A DNA stretch of 64,000 nucleotides from Clusia tigrina (taxonomy: Eukaryota > Arthropoda > Insecta > Diptera > Clusiidae): positions 101,649,698-101,713,697 of the forward strand of contig OV050030.1 of assembly GCA_920105625.2 (NCBI GenBank). Direction: 5' to 3'. How positions within the stretch are numbered: position 1 is the first letter of the stretch; every line of letters starts with the position of its first letter. The notes under the pieces were generated by a model. It did not search any database and was not told the origin of the DNA. It saw only the letters and a list, made by a program, of their open reading frames with translations. This document shows, piece by piece, positions 21,175-31,439 of this stretch. A program made the position numbers and the translations under genes.

Positions 21175-22218
21175 ACTCCTGAACAACGCTTGCAAAGAGT
21201 GCAAATTTATTACCAAAATAATGGTTCGATTCGCGCGACGCATCGCGAGCTGCGTCCAATATTCGACATAATCACCCAGCAGAGTCGGCAATTCGAGCAA
21301 CCATGGATCGTTTACACTAGTGGATAATGCGCATCCTCAGAGACGCCATACAGTGCGCACCGAAGACGCTATTGCTGCTGCGGCGGAGAGTATCGAGGAA
21401 GACCCGAATGAGTCCATCCGCCATCGCGCGCAAAAATTGGAGCTGTGCCCATCCACTTAATGAAGATTTTGCGGAAGGATCTTGGTTTGCGGGCTTACAA
21501 AATCCAACTCGTGCAAGAATTGAAGCCGAACGACCATCAAGCGCGTCCCACGTTTGGTGAATGGACCCAAAACGAGATGGCCAACGATCCTGATTTTCAC
21601 AAGAAAATTTTGTTCAGCGAAGAAGCTCACTTTTGGTTGAATGGGTACGTTAATAAGCAAAATTGTCGCATTTGGAGTGACGATAATCCACAAGCCATTG
21701 TTGAGACGCCGTTACATCCTCAAAAAGCCACTGTTTGGTGTGCTCTATGGGTAGAGGGAATCATTGGTCCATATTTCTTCAAAAATGAAGTCGGTCATAC
21801 TGTTACAGTCAATGGGGAATGCTATTAATGGCTTTTTCGTGCTTGAATTGGAGGATGTTGATGTGGACGACCTTTGGTTCCAACAAGACAGCGCTAGATG
21901 CCATACATCCAACGAAACAATCAATTTATTGAAGGAAACTTTTGGTGAGCGCATTGTCTCGCGTCGTGGGCCTGTGGTGTAGCCTCCAAGATCGTGCGAT
22001 TTAACACCGCTAGACTATTTTTGCGGGGTTCTGTAAAGTCGCTTGTCTACGCAGATAAGCTTGAGACGATTGACGCCTTGGAACAGAATATTCGGCGCGT
22101 TATTTTTGACATATGGCCCCAATTGCAGCAAAAAGTGGTCGAAAATTGGGCCTGTCGGCTGGAATTTATTCGAGGCATCCGCGGCGGCCACTTGCCCGAA
22201 ATCATTTTTAGAACATAA
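21163..22218 (+). pseudogene. Rosa-type DD41D mariner transposase
   Basis: It would cut and paste its element at TA sites. It starts MNGLTPEQRLQRVQIYYQNN (N-terminal helix-turn-helix), and the catalytic part begins near 21600 (FSEEAHFWLNGYV). The second Asp is in LWFQQDSARCHT and the third in CDLTPLDYF. 41 residues separate the two, a DD41D spacing, larger than the 34 of ordinary mariners. Frame changes (near 21320, 21440 and 21820) and an in-frame TAG (21980-21982) inactivate it. The end is GGHLPEIIFRT and a TAA. Confidence 0.85.
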
Positions 22219-22323
22219 TGGCAAACCCTTATCTTTATAATAAAGCTAAATTCTTAGCCATAACATTAAATTATGTGCGTATTATTTCTGCTTGAAAACC
22301 ACACTTCTAAAAACCACACCCTT

Positions 22324-22955
22324 TATAATACCGGGTATTACACAGTTAAAATTTAACTTCTCTTTCCCAAAGCATATTACTATATTAATATCAAGTAAAA
22401 TCTTTTGTACTTTGAAAGAGAAAGATGAGAAAAAAAAAAGTAAATTAGAAGAAACAAAAAGGGCCTGGAATGTAGGTATGTGGTCATATACGATTAAGTT
22501 GGAGGGTGTGAGGATACACTCGTTTATACATACCAGGCGATAACTCATTTTAAAAAACATTAGGTTGGATGAAAAATATTGTCATACAATTAACAATGTT
22601 TTCACATAAATGGGTTTATTTGGAATACTCTCGCTTATGTCAGATGGGCAAAAAATTTGCTCACGATTAAAAAGAAAAATCAAATTGGTAAAGAAAAAAC
22701 AAAATAAAAAATAATAATAAAATAATTTCAATGTATTAGAATAAAAAATAAAATGCATATTATTAAAAAAAAATTGTATGTTTACAAGTAAGAAATATTA
22801 AAACATGTTTAAACTTTATGTAAAAATAAAATTAAAACCAATGTTTATAAAGTAAATTTTTTTTAAAATAATTAATGGAAAAATTGGTAAGAAAGAACTC
22901 CGATATATATAGGCTACGTATATTTTTAAGTTTTAAGACGTTATAGGCATATAAG
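22324..22955. other. AT-rich stretch, nothing recognised
   Basis: Between the mariner end and the env-like region. Many poly-A runs and no assignable frame. Confidence 0.4.
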
Positions 22956-23990
22956 AATATCTTGGTGGATCATCATATGCAACATGGACTTAAAAGGAGC
23001 GAACTGCAGCGTCGAAGCCAGAGCATTAGGAATAAACTTTCTGGAAAACAACCTGCGGCCAGTGGTACTGAGCTAAAACGTAAGTGCGAAGCATCAACAC
23101 AGAAATAAAGGTGGTTGGCAACCTATTGTTTGGCAAGCTGCGTCCATTGTTTCTAACTTTGAACAAGTAACCCGAGGCAGCATATCATTGAGAGGCATCT
23201 CTTGGTCCAATAAGGCTCCAAAGCGGTTCTACGAATTAACCAAAGTGCGAAACACGTATACAGAAAAAGGTCTAACAGTAGTTATCAGAGTTCCACTATC
23301 ACTACTGGAATGATTAACGATGTACAAAGTGTACGCTATTCCAAAGCGATTGAAAGTATATTGGAGTTTATCACCAAAGACCAGGTATGACTACATATCC
23401 GAAAACCAATCCACAAAGAAAGAGAAAAATTGCCGGGATGTAGATCTAGCAAAACGATTACGATATCACACGGGAGAGTTGCTCACCCGAATAATATAGA
23501 ATTTAGAGCATGCACGGTGTGAATAAGTGGCCATTCTAGCATCCGCTGGAGTTCTGGTACCCACCAAGTCTATTCGTCAAAACGATAGGGTTATCTACCC
23601 TATAGTTTTGACGAACCAATAGTCGTTACGGCGGTGTGCTCAAGCAAAGCAACTCGTATGGAGTAATGGGCACAGGCTATAATACGGCTGGCGCGGAATA
23701 CAGAGCACGAGATGAGTCACGGTACAATTTATCGACTTCCTTCATCAGAATAGACGTAGTATCATCTAAATTGCAGGAGTTACTGAATAATCTCTTACAA
23801 ACGCACTCTTTGTATGCCAGAAGCATTTTCGCTATTACACCATCAGGTCTGTGGAAAACACTGAATACCAATAGAAGCAATCAGCGACTTACCGAGCGGG
23901 TCTTACCGAGTCCTACGAGGGAATTTACATTTAAAAAGAAGGGAGGGGTATGCAGAGTTCGCCAAGGGACTTCACTCTAACAATGACGGG
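22956..23990 (+). pseudogene. Env-like remnant of the gypsy element (tentative)
   Basis: In several frames, and with stops, the plus strand reads text resembling the end of errantiviral envelope proteins: YTEKGLTVVIRVPLSLLE followed by LTMYKVYAIP, a pairing of a hydrophobic beta strand and a YK.Y.IP step seen near the C-terminus of that family. The location, after integrase and before the polypurine tract and LTR, is where env belongs. No intact frame, signal peptide or fusion peptide is visible, so it encodes nothing functional. The similarity is weak and judged by eye. Confidence 0.4.
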
Positions 23991-24336
23991 CGTCACCAGA
24001 ACCGACAATTGCAGAGGACGCGGTTTATAATAGGGTAGCATAAGCTAAATTTGTAATTAGTTTGTAAGTTTGTTTGTATATACGCCAGTGAGAAAAGAGT
24101 AATGAAAAAGGGGGAAATAAAAAATAAACAGATAACAGAAAGACAACGCAAAAATAATAAAAAATAATACAAAATATAAAAAGAAAAAAAGACAATAATA
24201 GAACCCAAAATAAGGCGAATTTAAAAAATGTGTGTATTATAGAACAAGTAAAATTCACAAATTGTTTATGGTGCAAGAAGGAGAATAATAATAATTGTAA
24301 ATATTCATTAGAAGATAGTTGCACTGCCTTCTTCTA
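23991..24336. other. A-rich 3' untranslated region of the gypsy element
   Basis: A-rich, non-coding sequence between the env-like region and the polypurine tract. Confidence 0.4.
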
Positions 24337-24351
24337 GAAAGAGGGGAGGGA
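24337..24351 (+). other. Polypurine tract
   Basis: GAAAGAGGGGAGGGA lies directly before the LTR, as required for plus-strand priming. It identifies the following LTR as a 3' LTR (coordinates within one or two bases). Confidence 0.8.
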
Positions 24352-24855
24352 TGTTCTGAGTCAGAATCAAGCTACCTGCATGTAGTTGAGTCACACAACC
24401 CACTTCTAAGAGATACTACACATTTGGTGTAGTTAACATTTAAGTCATATACGAGTATACGCACATGCTTTTAGGGTGCGTTGATTATTGTTTCAATTAT
24501 TATGTAAGCTTTTAAGGAATTACAGTTCCGCTTTTGGGTTGACATTAGCCTATTGAATGCACCATCGACATTGTATTGAGTAGGAGGCTTGCCCGACTGA
24601 CACCAATCAACCAATGCGTAACCGGAATACCCAAAAATGTTTACTTTAGCAAATAAGACAAGCTGTACATAGTATATAAGACTTATGATTTTAAGAAGAA
24701 ATCCTCTCTTATATTGAAGAACGAACCAACACAGAGTTTCGTCTTGGCAGGTGTAAGCGCCTTTCTTAGGAACCACCAGATCTTCGTCCACGCCCGAGCA
24801 CATTACCGGCAGCAAAAGGGCGCTCGCTACAAGCGACGACACACGGACCACAACA
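24352..24855 (+). repeat. 3' LTR of the 6-25 kb gypsy element
   Basis: It begins TGTTCTGAGTCAGAATC and ends near CCACAACA, with the same internal landmarks as the LTR at 6035. Its right neighbour is the composite repeat copy B rather than a target duplication. Confidence 0.8.
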
Positions 24856-25111
24856 CACTTTTCTCCTCAGAAATTAATTTTAAAACTATGGAGCAACCCA
24901 AAACACGTCTGCTGAGTAAATTATTTTTACGATGAAATGAAATGGTAAGGGAATCAAAGTTCACGTGTATCGAAGTAACATGATGTATGGGCTTCTAAAT
25001 TTTCAATTTTTGTGCGAATATTTAAGCATTTAAAAACGTTCAGATATGTCGAAAATCAAAGGGATACAAAAATAAAAATAATTTGAAGCGTACGATACCG
25101 AATAATCGATT

Positions 25112-25237
25112 ATGCATTCAATGATTTTGTAAATAATAATGCTACAGCACATGAATTCACCATTCCATATAAACGGCAACAGAACGGAGCAACAGAACGT
25201 TTAAATCGTACTCTCGCGAAACTATTACTACAGCGCC
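25112..25237 (+). pseudogene. Copia-type integrase scrap, copy B
   Basis: TIPYKRQQNGATERLNRTL, equivalent to 3066-3225. Only this piece of a Ty1/Copia integrase is present. Confidence 0.75.
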
Positions 25238-25870
25238 ATATGTACGCAATAATATATTTTCAAAGATGGTAGGAAAACATGTGAAAAATATCTCAAAATT
25301 TGTGTGTGGATAGAAGTCGCGTCAGGTAAAAACCAAAATAAAAAGTTCCGACCAAAGGTTAGAAAATATACATAATTACATTAAATCGGTAACACTCTAG
25401 AATGATTTACATATATGCAACGAAATGACGAAAATGCTGTGAATATTATGAGACAAGATATCAATATATTATTGGCGAACTAATGTTCTAGAAATATATA
25501 CAAGACCAGATATCATAAAAACGACAAGGCAGATCGCTCAGTGCAACTAGAATCTAACCGCCGAGCATGAGAATGATGTCAAACACAACCTAAGCCACTT
25601 ATGTAACACGATACATAATGAAATCTTACCGCATTTACTAACCAAAAGTCATATTTTTGACACTCCAGACATTTTTTTCCAAATTTTCTATTATGATATG
25701 AACATAACAAAGCAAGCAAATACTCACTCCGTTTCTGCTAAAAGTGATTTACCATTGTTCAATCGACTGTCAAACACGTGGCTTCACAATAAGATTTCAA
25801 TTATCATTTCTGCGTAATAAATTGAGTGTGAATATTTAAAAACATAAATCAAGTATTTGAAAAGAAAAAA

Positions 25871-26176
25871 ATGGAGATAAATAATAAAAGTGAGTACTTC
25901 ATTTATCAATTCGAAAAGTTTGGAAAATTTTCTTGTTTAACCGAGTTTCGAATCGTGAATTGTTTGAAATATGGCGAAATGAGCACAACAAATATAATAC
26001 AACCAACTGCTGTTTACAACTACTCGCTACAAATTATTGCAGAAAGAAATATTTCCAAGCCATTTAATGACTATTCGCAGGAAAAGTGTAGGATGTTTTC
26101 TAAAAACATACGTAAAAAGTGGGAAAATGCCATAGGAAGGTTAGTGTATTTCAAATGCAAATGCTTCATGGCCTAG
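25871..26176 (+). CDS. Unclassified repeat-encoded protein fragment, copy B
   Basis: Not recognised. It shares IQPTAVYNYSLQIIAERN and CRMFSKNIRKKWENA with copy A at 1887-2276, although the N-terminal 35 residues differ because of a frame or sequence change. After the stop at 26176 the homologous text continues in other frames, past the Harbinger insert, to about 27230, where a frame reads EEQAENEDEELKLSNTG. The whole may be a transposase N-terminus of an element class I cannot name. Confidence 0.4.
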   Translation: MEINNKSEYFIYQFEKFGKFSCLTEFRIVNCLKYGEMSTTNIIQPTAVYNYSLQIIAERNISKPFNDYSQEKCRMFSKNIRKKWENAIGRLVYFKCKCFMA

Positions 26177-26290
26177 AGCTGAAATGACAGTAGGAGAATT
26201 ACCCATCAGTCCAGAATTACCCATCACGCCTAGCACATTGAAAGCTGGATGACCTCCTCTACCATTTTCCATTAAACCCGATCGAACTAA

Positions 26291-26777
26291 AGCGGCCCCG
26301 ACACGATACTGCATGATGTACAGAATCGTAAATAGCTATGTATGCGTCTCACATACAATGACTGAAGCCATGCAGTAAGCAAAATCCAAATGATTTGGAT
26401 TTTGCTTACTGCGTGCTTTGTGTTAGTCAATAAGTCATTCGAAGCAGAATTTCATAGCGTGCGGACGTCATGGCGGAAAGCGGAGAAAAACTTTTCTCAT
26501 AGAATTTATTGAATTTACCACTCAATTTCGATAAGTGAATTTTTATGAGTAAACTCATTCCTTTTTCGGTACCAATTTTCCATCCAAATTCTTTTTTTCG
26601 TTGCTTTTGTTTTTCAACAACCGCAACCGAAGTCAAAATTATTTTATCCGCATCTGACATTGTCGTCCGCAATCGAAAAAAGAATGATTGAAGAGTATGC
26701 AGTAACGTGTCAGTGCAAAGATACTACACACACATATGAGTGAGATGTAAGCAATGCAGTATCGTGTCGGGACCGCT
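26291..26777 (-). mobile_element. PIF/Harbinger-like non-autonomous element
   Basis: Terminal inverted repeats of 24 bp (AGCGGCCCCGACACGATACT at the left; the right end differs by one base) and a TAA target duplication at 26288-26290 and 26778-26780. A 3-bp TWA duplication is the mark of PIF/Harbinger elements. Copy A of the surrounding repeat keeps the single TAA (read as TTA at 1849-1851) with no insert. Length is 487 bp, too short for an active element. It contains one short frame (26427-26672). Confidence 0.88.
26427..26672 (-). pseudogene. N-terminal Harbinger-type transposase fragment (probable)
   Basis: It reads MSDADKIILTSVAVVEKQKQ from the second Met, then RKKEFGWKI, a leucine-rich segment and YEILLRMT. 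A basic R.K.W-like start followed by a leucine-rich helix and an 'RM(S/T)' close resembles the region ahead of the catalytic core in Harbinger transposases. No catalytic residues are present, so the element depends on others. The similarity is weak; the TAA duplication supports the class more strongly. Confidence 0.45.
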
Positions 26778-27060
26778 TAAGAGACGAGATGCAGCAGTAC
26801 TATCCACAGAAAATGATAACAAAAGCGAGTTGATAATTCATGTAGCAACTACGGCAGCTCGTAAATGTGGGCAATTGGACTTAGCTGACTCTTAAAAAAG
26901 ACTATTCAGACTCCAGCTAGAACTGCTAAGATTAGAAAACTAAAAACATATCAAACCCGATTCGTTTCTCTGCTGATGAGGGACTAGAATTTCTTTTGGA
27001 AAACAATTTAACTAAAGAACAATTTTGATATTCGCAATGAAAACAAGCAAAGAAATTGCT

Positions 27061-28380
27061 ATATATACCAACGTAATAAATTACAATTTCCACCAGAGAT
27101 TATTAAAATGTTGTGCTCCCATGACAAAGCCATGTCTAGGATTGTCGAAGAGCAAGCCGAAAATGAAGACGAAGAACTCAAACTCAGCAACACCGGGAAC
27201 CCAACTTATAAATGCAATTGAAACTAGACAATAAAAACATGTCAAAACGCATTCAATAAACAGAAAAAAAAAAATTTTCCATTTATATTTCATATAATTT
27301 AACTGTCTTTCAGAATGCCCCTTACAGAAGGAGTGGGCGTGGAAAGCCCACATTTGTGTGTGGAAATATATGTACATATATAAATCCATTTATTTCTTAA
27401 AGAAAAATGACAGGTGCCTGAACAAAAGTAAATAGTGTGAAAAAAAATTTCTGTTCAATGTTTATTTAATAATAAATGAAAAAAAGATTAAATATCAATG
27501 CGGCCATGGGCTTTCAAATCTCAAATCTACTTTTTCACGCACAAGAAATATATGCTCTTTTTTCTTTAGCGTTTTCTTGTGAGCTGCATACAGGCATAAA
27601 TGGTTTAAAATTTCCTACAATGCAGAGACCGAAAATCTTATTCTCTTGATGTCGTCTTCTTTAATGGCAGTGCAGTGTTACGGGACTTCACAAAAACAGA
27701 GCAGTTGTTAAGACCGAGATGAACTTATATAATTGACTACTAGCAAGAAATATTTACCAGTGAAAATTTCATTCTGAAAATTTTCTTATCAAGGCTGATA
27801 ATGTAAATGTTTGGTTCAGTGTTGCACGAGAGAAAAATAAAAAAAGTACTCTGTATTTATAAAAAGGTGGGAGTGGGAGGAAACAATATAACAAGCAAAA
27901 AAAAACCTCTACTAATATGTCACCAACAATACTTCTATATTCGTGCTTATATGAAACCTGACAATATATTATATATTCATTATTACCTATTTCACTCATT
28001 CTTTGCTAGGTGACTTCTTCAAACTTGCATTCAATTCCAAATTTATATCACTTACTGAAATATAAACTTTTCAGCTCTTTATTGTAACAAGCAGTAAATA
28101 CTTTCTCCCAATGTACAGTACAACTATTTTTGCTTAACAAACAAATGATTAATTATTTATATGTATCAGGAGCGAGTGCCACTTTTGATACGTACTATAA
28201 GCATTTATATGTATCCTGAAAGTATCCAAAATATATATGTATATGGCAGCCCTATATCAATATCGGCCATTCACTTAGGGATAACTTTTATTAATTGGCT
28301 TTCAATTATTATACGTAAACACACACAAATGCATTCTTATCAGAAATTCCAAAAAGACGTGCTATTGAAGGGAAGAAACT
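27061..28380. other. No gene recognised
   Basis: After the end of the repeat coding text (about 27230) this is AT-rich DNA with short frames only. Long A and T runs, no LTR, inverted repeat or splice-flanked exon that I could defend. Confidence 0.45.
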
Positions 28381-28500
28381 ATGACGAAGTACTATCGAAA
28401 GAAGGAAGTACGACGAAGTACTATCGAAAGAAGGAAAGTACGACGAAGTACTATTGAAAGTAGGAAACTACGACGAAGTACTATCGAAAGAAGGAAGTAC
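28381..28500. repeat. Minisatellite, four 30-bp units
   Basis: Four head-to-tail 30-bp units (CGACGAAGTACTATCGAAAG plus ten more bases), starting at 28381, 28411, 28441 and 28471 with two or three mismatches each and a partial unit before the first. Confidence 0.85.
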
Positions 28501-29749
28501 TATATTGAAAAGCATTGAATGATGGTACCCCTCCCACTTCAAAATAATTTGCTTATAGAATACGTATTCGTCATGTACTTAATTTCTGTTCAGAACAGGC
28601 ATTAAATTTTACCATTCAAAAGTTTCATTTTAATGTTTACAATATTACTTTAATTTGTATACTTATTTAAATTATTTTAGATAAGTTGCCACTTCATTTG
28701 TTATGTATCTGTAGCATATATATACATATATTTGATAATACTAGGGCAATAAATAATTTAAATATTTTCTATATGTATATATATACATTTATAAATGATT
28801 TAATATGTACATATATATATAATTTACATAGTTTCCAATTCAATGTTTTTTGTTTACAATTTTTCAAGAAGTAATACCCATATATGAAAAAATTAATAAC
28901 CAAAACCGAATTATTCTTTGAAATTCTTTTCACTTATTCGTAAACATCATTTTCTTTTTTTTTGTTACACTTGGTATTCATAAACAAACAATAGTACCAG
29001 TGCTATTTCAGCAACGTACTTCGTACCGATTGTTTCCCACACAATTAGTATGGGATTTTATGTATACCAAAGTACCCTTCATCGTACCCTCCATCTTCTT
29101 CTATACATCAATCATTCTGTATGTCTATTCTATTTCGCATCTTTTAATGTTCAGTCGTCATTCTCCACTTTTGCAGATTTGTAAATTTTGGCAAAAAAAA
29201 AAAAAAAATACTAGATAAAAATTTGAAAAGAATAAAAATGTACTGGTGCCAAAATAAATGTACTTAGTACTAGCAATATTAAAAGGTACCCTAAATGTTA
29301 CGAAAGTAGGTACTTATGCAATACCAACCAAAGTTTGGTTCGAAACTATAAACGATAATATTAAATATTATCATTTGCTTGAAGTTGTCAAAAAATCTAT
29401 ATTGAGTAGCGTGAAATACAAATAACGCTGTAGTAGCCGATACATTAACTAAATATCTATTAAAAGAAGCATTATAAATTAGGAGTATATACTTACTTTG
29501 ATGGTGTTATATTAAATTTATTTCAGATTATTTTAAACAGATATGCGTATTGAAATACTAGTAGAAATTCTGAACGTTGGCAACTTAAATATTTGGATTA
29601 GCATTTTATAAGTTTTGTAAATTTAATAATTTGTGGAACATGTTTCTTTATTTTCCCGATAATTTTGACAATACATATAACCACTAAAAATTGGTTGCTT
29701 GGTTTCTACACGAAATTCTGAAAGTGCGGTGCAAAAGGAGGGATCTTAT
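28501..29749. other. No gene recognised; downstream flank of the host gene
   Basis: AT-rich DNA with scattered TATATATG tracts. It lies 3' of the minus-strand host gene and may include its 3' UTR. I found no convincing polyadenylation context. Confidence 0.4.
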
Positions 29750-30232
29750 TCAAAAATATACAGAAATTAAATAATTATTTTTGTTTAGTACCTTAGCAAA
29801 GAGCAAATTTGCAGCTGGTTCTAGAATTCGGTAATTTGCAATTGATATCTGATTATGTGTTGATAGTGAATTTATATAGTTTAGATAGTCAGCCGTAGAA
29901 TCATTATATAAGGTGGATGACGATAAAGTTGATAATGTTGCATTATTAAAATTCTTATTATTTTTTTTAACATGTATAAATGATGCCGGTGGGAGATTTG
30001 ATTGTTGCTGATGTAATGTTATCAACTGATTTTGAGGAAGCCTGAGATGACGACCAGTAGAGTTGGGTGGTTGTAGCGAAGCAGCTTCCAGGATTCGTTA
30101 TCTTCACAATGTTCTTATAGTTTATTTCAAGTTCACTTATTTGCGAATGGTATTGGGATGGATTCTGTTGCGAGAGTATTGTAGAATTTGTGGAAGTGGT
30201 TGTGGCAACTGAGTCGCCGAAATATTTCTATT
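29750..30232 (-). other. Possible last exon(s) or 3' region of the STAR-protein gene
   Basis: Two overlapping frames on the minus strand look like low-complexity C-terminal coding. One is rich in Thr, Ser and Gln (VATTTSTNSTILSQQNPSQY, about 30200-30000). The other, 29750-30025 and open upstream to about 30090, has Asn, Leu and Ser (YLNYINSLSTHNQISIANYR). TTTAAATAG at about 30230 could be an acceptor. The two frames differ by one base, so either an intron, a frameshift or a non-coding 3' UTR is possible. Assignment rests on position just downstream of exon D. Confidence 0.3.
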
Positions 30233-30336
30233 TAAATAGTTAGCAGTAAAGAATTTTCACCTGTTAACATGACTACGATTTAGGCTTGTTTGAACTCCGG
30301 AAGCACCAGTCACTAGAATATGGTCCAAAATAATCA

Positions 30337-30553
30337 TTATATTTTATTGTCGTAGGAGATTTTATTACCACCATAATTTGGTGAATGCTGAAAGTAGTCT
30401 CTCCGATTAAAATCAGAATCATATTCCAGAGTATCAAATGACCCGCGTGGTCCCATAACAGCCGTACCAATGCCTGTAGTTTGTGAGGCATGTCCATATG
30501 AATATGCATCGTAAGAAGATTGATCATAAGATACTTGATCATCGTAAACAAGT
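30337..30553 (-). CDS. STAR-protein gene, C-terminal exon D
   Basis: It encodes a tyrosine-, glycine- and serine-rich tail (LVYDDQVSYDQSSYDAYSYG, then an RGSFDTLEYDSDFNRRDYF segment) like the disordered C-terminus of Sam68/Kep1-type proteins, which docks signalling proteins. The acceptor AG is at 30554-30555. The exon opens in the phase left by exon C (two bases plus one). The frame reaches a TAA at 30337-30339. Alternatively, a GT donor at about 30368 or 30371 would end the exon earlier and lead into the 29.8-30.2 kb region. The intron to exon C is 57 bp. Confidence 0.75.
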
Positions 30554-30610
30554 CTGAATGATAAGTGAACATAAATTGAAAAACAAAAACTAATTTTTAT
30601 AAGTATTTAC

Positions 30611-30712
30611 CCATATGTCTCATCCATGGCAGATCTTGCCTTTTCAAGGATTGACATTACTTTTTGTTTCGGTACAACAGCACTTTTCCCATAAGATGTT
30701 TGTTGTGGAAAT
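30611..30712 (-). CDS. STAR-protein gene, exon C
   Basis: A 102-base exon with acceptor TTTCCCAG just upstream and donor GTAAAT at 30610. It encodes KQKVMSILEKARSAMDETYG near its end, the conserved block after the KH region in fly Sam68/Kep1/qkr58E-type proteins. It begins with one base that completes a codon, exactly what exon B (ending with two bases) requires. The phase match and the homology place it 3' of exon B despite the 23-kb gap. TE sequence begins within about 65 bases on its 5' side. Confidence 0.82.
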
Positions 30713-30774
30713 CTGGGAAATTATTTCAATTATTGTTTATTTAAATTAATTAATATGTATATATTGAAACAGTA

Positions 30775-31196
30775 TGAGACCCTCAAATATACAATAGTTT
30801 ATGGGTATCTTCTCTTTGTAGCAACGTTCTTTTTCACAATAGAACTTTTTACGCGTAAAAACATTCTCTAGATTCTTCTCGAAACTTGTTTCGAAGTGTA
30901 AGGAATATTCATTATGTTCTACACACGAGGTGTATATAAGCCATTACAACGAAAGTCAACAGACAATTGAGTAGTGATTCTAGGAGTGTGTACATCGAGA
31001 ATGTAAATAGTAACATTAATAGTATTTAAAAGTATTAAAATTGATTATATGAGAATGTAATAAAATGCTTAAGAGTGTAAGTTGCATTAATTAAATAAAG
31101 TTAAATTGTTTTAATTTAACCAAGCGACTGTTTGATTACTACACAATCCAGCGGCGTCTTGAGAGTGGATATATATTTATATATATTTCCTAAAAT
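30775..31196 (+). repeat. LTR of a gypsy-type element (boundaries approximate)
   Basis: A TATATAA at 30933-30939, an AATAAA at about 31094 and a primer-binding-site-like TGGTGTCAGAAGTGG at 31197-31211 mark this as a 5' LTR. It would start near TGAGACCC. No second copy is found in the window. Confidence 0.55.
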
Positions 31197-31211
31197 TGGT
31201 GTCAGAAGTGG
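31197..31211 (+). other. Primer-binding site, probably leucine-tRNA type
   Basis: TGG followed by TGTCAGAAGTGG, complementary to a tRNA 3' end (CCA); the sequence looks like that used with tRNA-Leu. Located directly 3' of the LTR. Confidence 0.45.
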
Positions 31212-31439
31212 AGTGGGAGTATGTATCAATAATAAACATTGGCTAAATTTGACAAACTGAAGAAGGAGCATGATCGCTTAAACTTTCAAACACAGGGCTT
31301 AAAGCGGAGCTGCATGTGCGGTTAAGAAGCGCCTTGGAGGAGCTTTTTTTTTAGATGGTCTAGATGTCGATGAGCTTGAATTCAAATTTGAAGAACCAAC
31401 CATCTCGCCACCAACCATCTCGCCACACAAGGAATTAAC

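Larger units (their letters stand above)
15288..22323 (+). mobile_element. Rosa-type DD41D mariner, split by a LINE
   Basis: Inverted ends AAGGGTGTTTTTTTAGGCG (left) and CCACACTTCTAAAAACCACA (near the right end, finishing CACCCTT) are flanked by TA (15286-15287 and 22324-22325), as in Tc1/mariner elements. The outer part is about 1.29 kb once the 5.75-kb LINE and its duplication are removed, a normal length. The transposase frame at 21163-22218 is broken. A shorter copy of the same family is at 58565-59455. It sits inside the gypsy element, between pol and env. Confidence 0.88.
6035..24855 (+). mobile_element. Ty3/gypsy LTR element with env-like region, heavily interrupted
   Basis: Related LTRs at 6035-6555 and 24352-24855 face the same way. 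Between them, in order, are a primer-binding site, gag, protease, reverse transcriptase, RNase H, integrase and an env-like region, and a polypurine tract precedes the right LTR. This gene order is that of insect errantiviruses. Removing the inserts (the LINE at 6881-9735, about 520 bp near 10868-11390, and the mariner plus LINE at 15288-22323) leaves about 8.4 kb, a normal length. Coding regions have stops, frameshifts and deletions in RT and RNase H, so the copy is dead. No matching target duplication is seen, so the two ends could also come from recombined copies. Confidence 0.7.
24857..27060 (+). repeat. Composite repeat copy B
   Basis: Same order as copy A (1572-3450) but on the plus strand and 0.5 kb longer because of the Harbinger-like insert at 26291-26777: leader, Copia-type integrase scrap, spacer, unclassified ORF and downstream coding remnants. 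Homology to copy A ends near 27060. The similarity runs across the Copia-to-ORF junction, so the combination existed before duplication. Confidence 0.7.

Noticed and set aside
24352..24855. This LTR as the 5' LTR of a Copia element, because a Copia integrase scrap follows
   Set aside because: A polypurine tract lies just before it and a related LTR with gypsy gag-pol lies at 6035, so it is the 3' LTR of that element. The Copia scrap belongs to the composite repeat, also present in copy A without this LTR.
28381..28500. CRISPR array
   Set aside because: The 30-bp units are directly adjacent with no spacers, in a eukaryotic genome.
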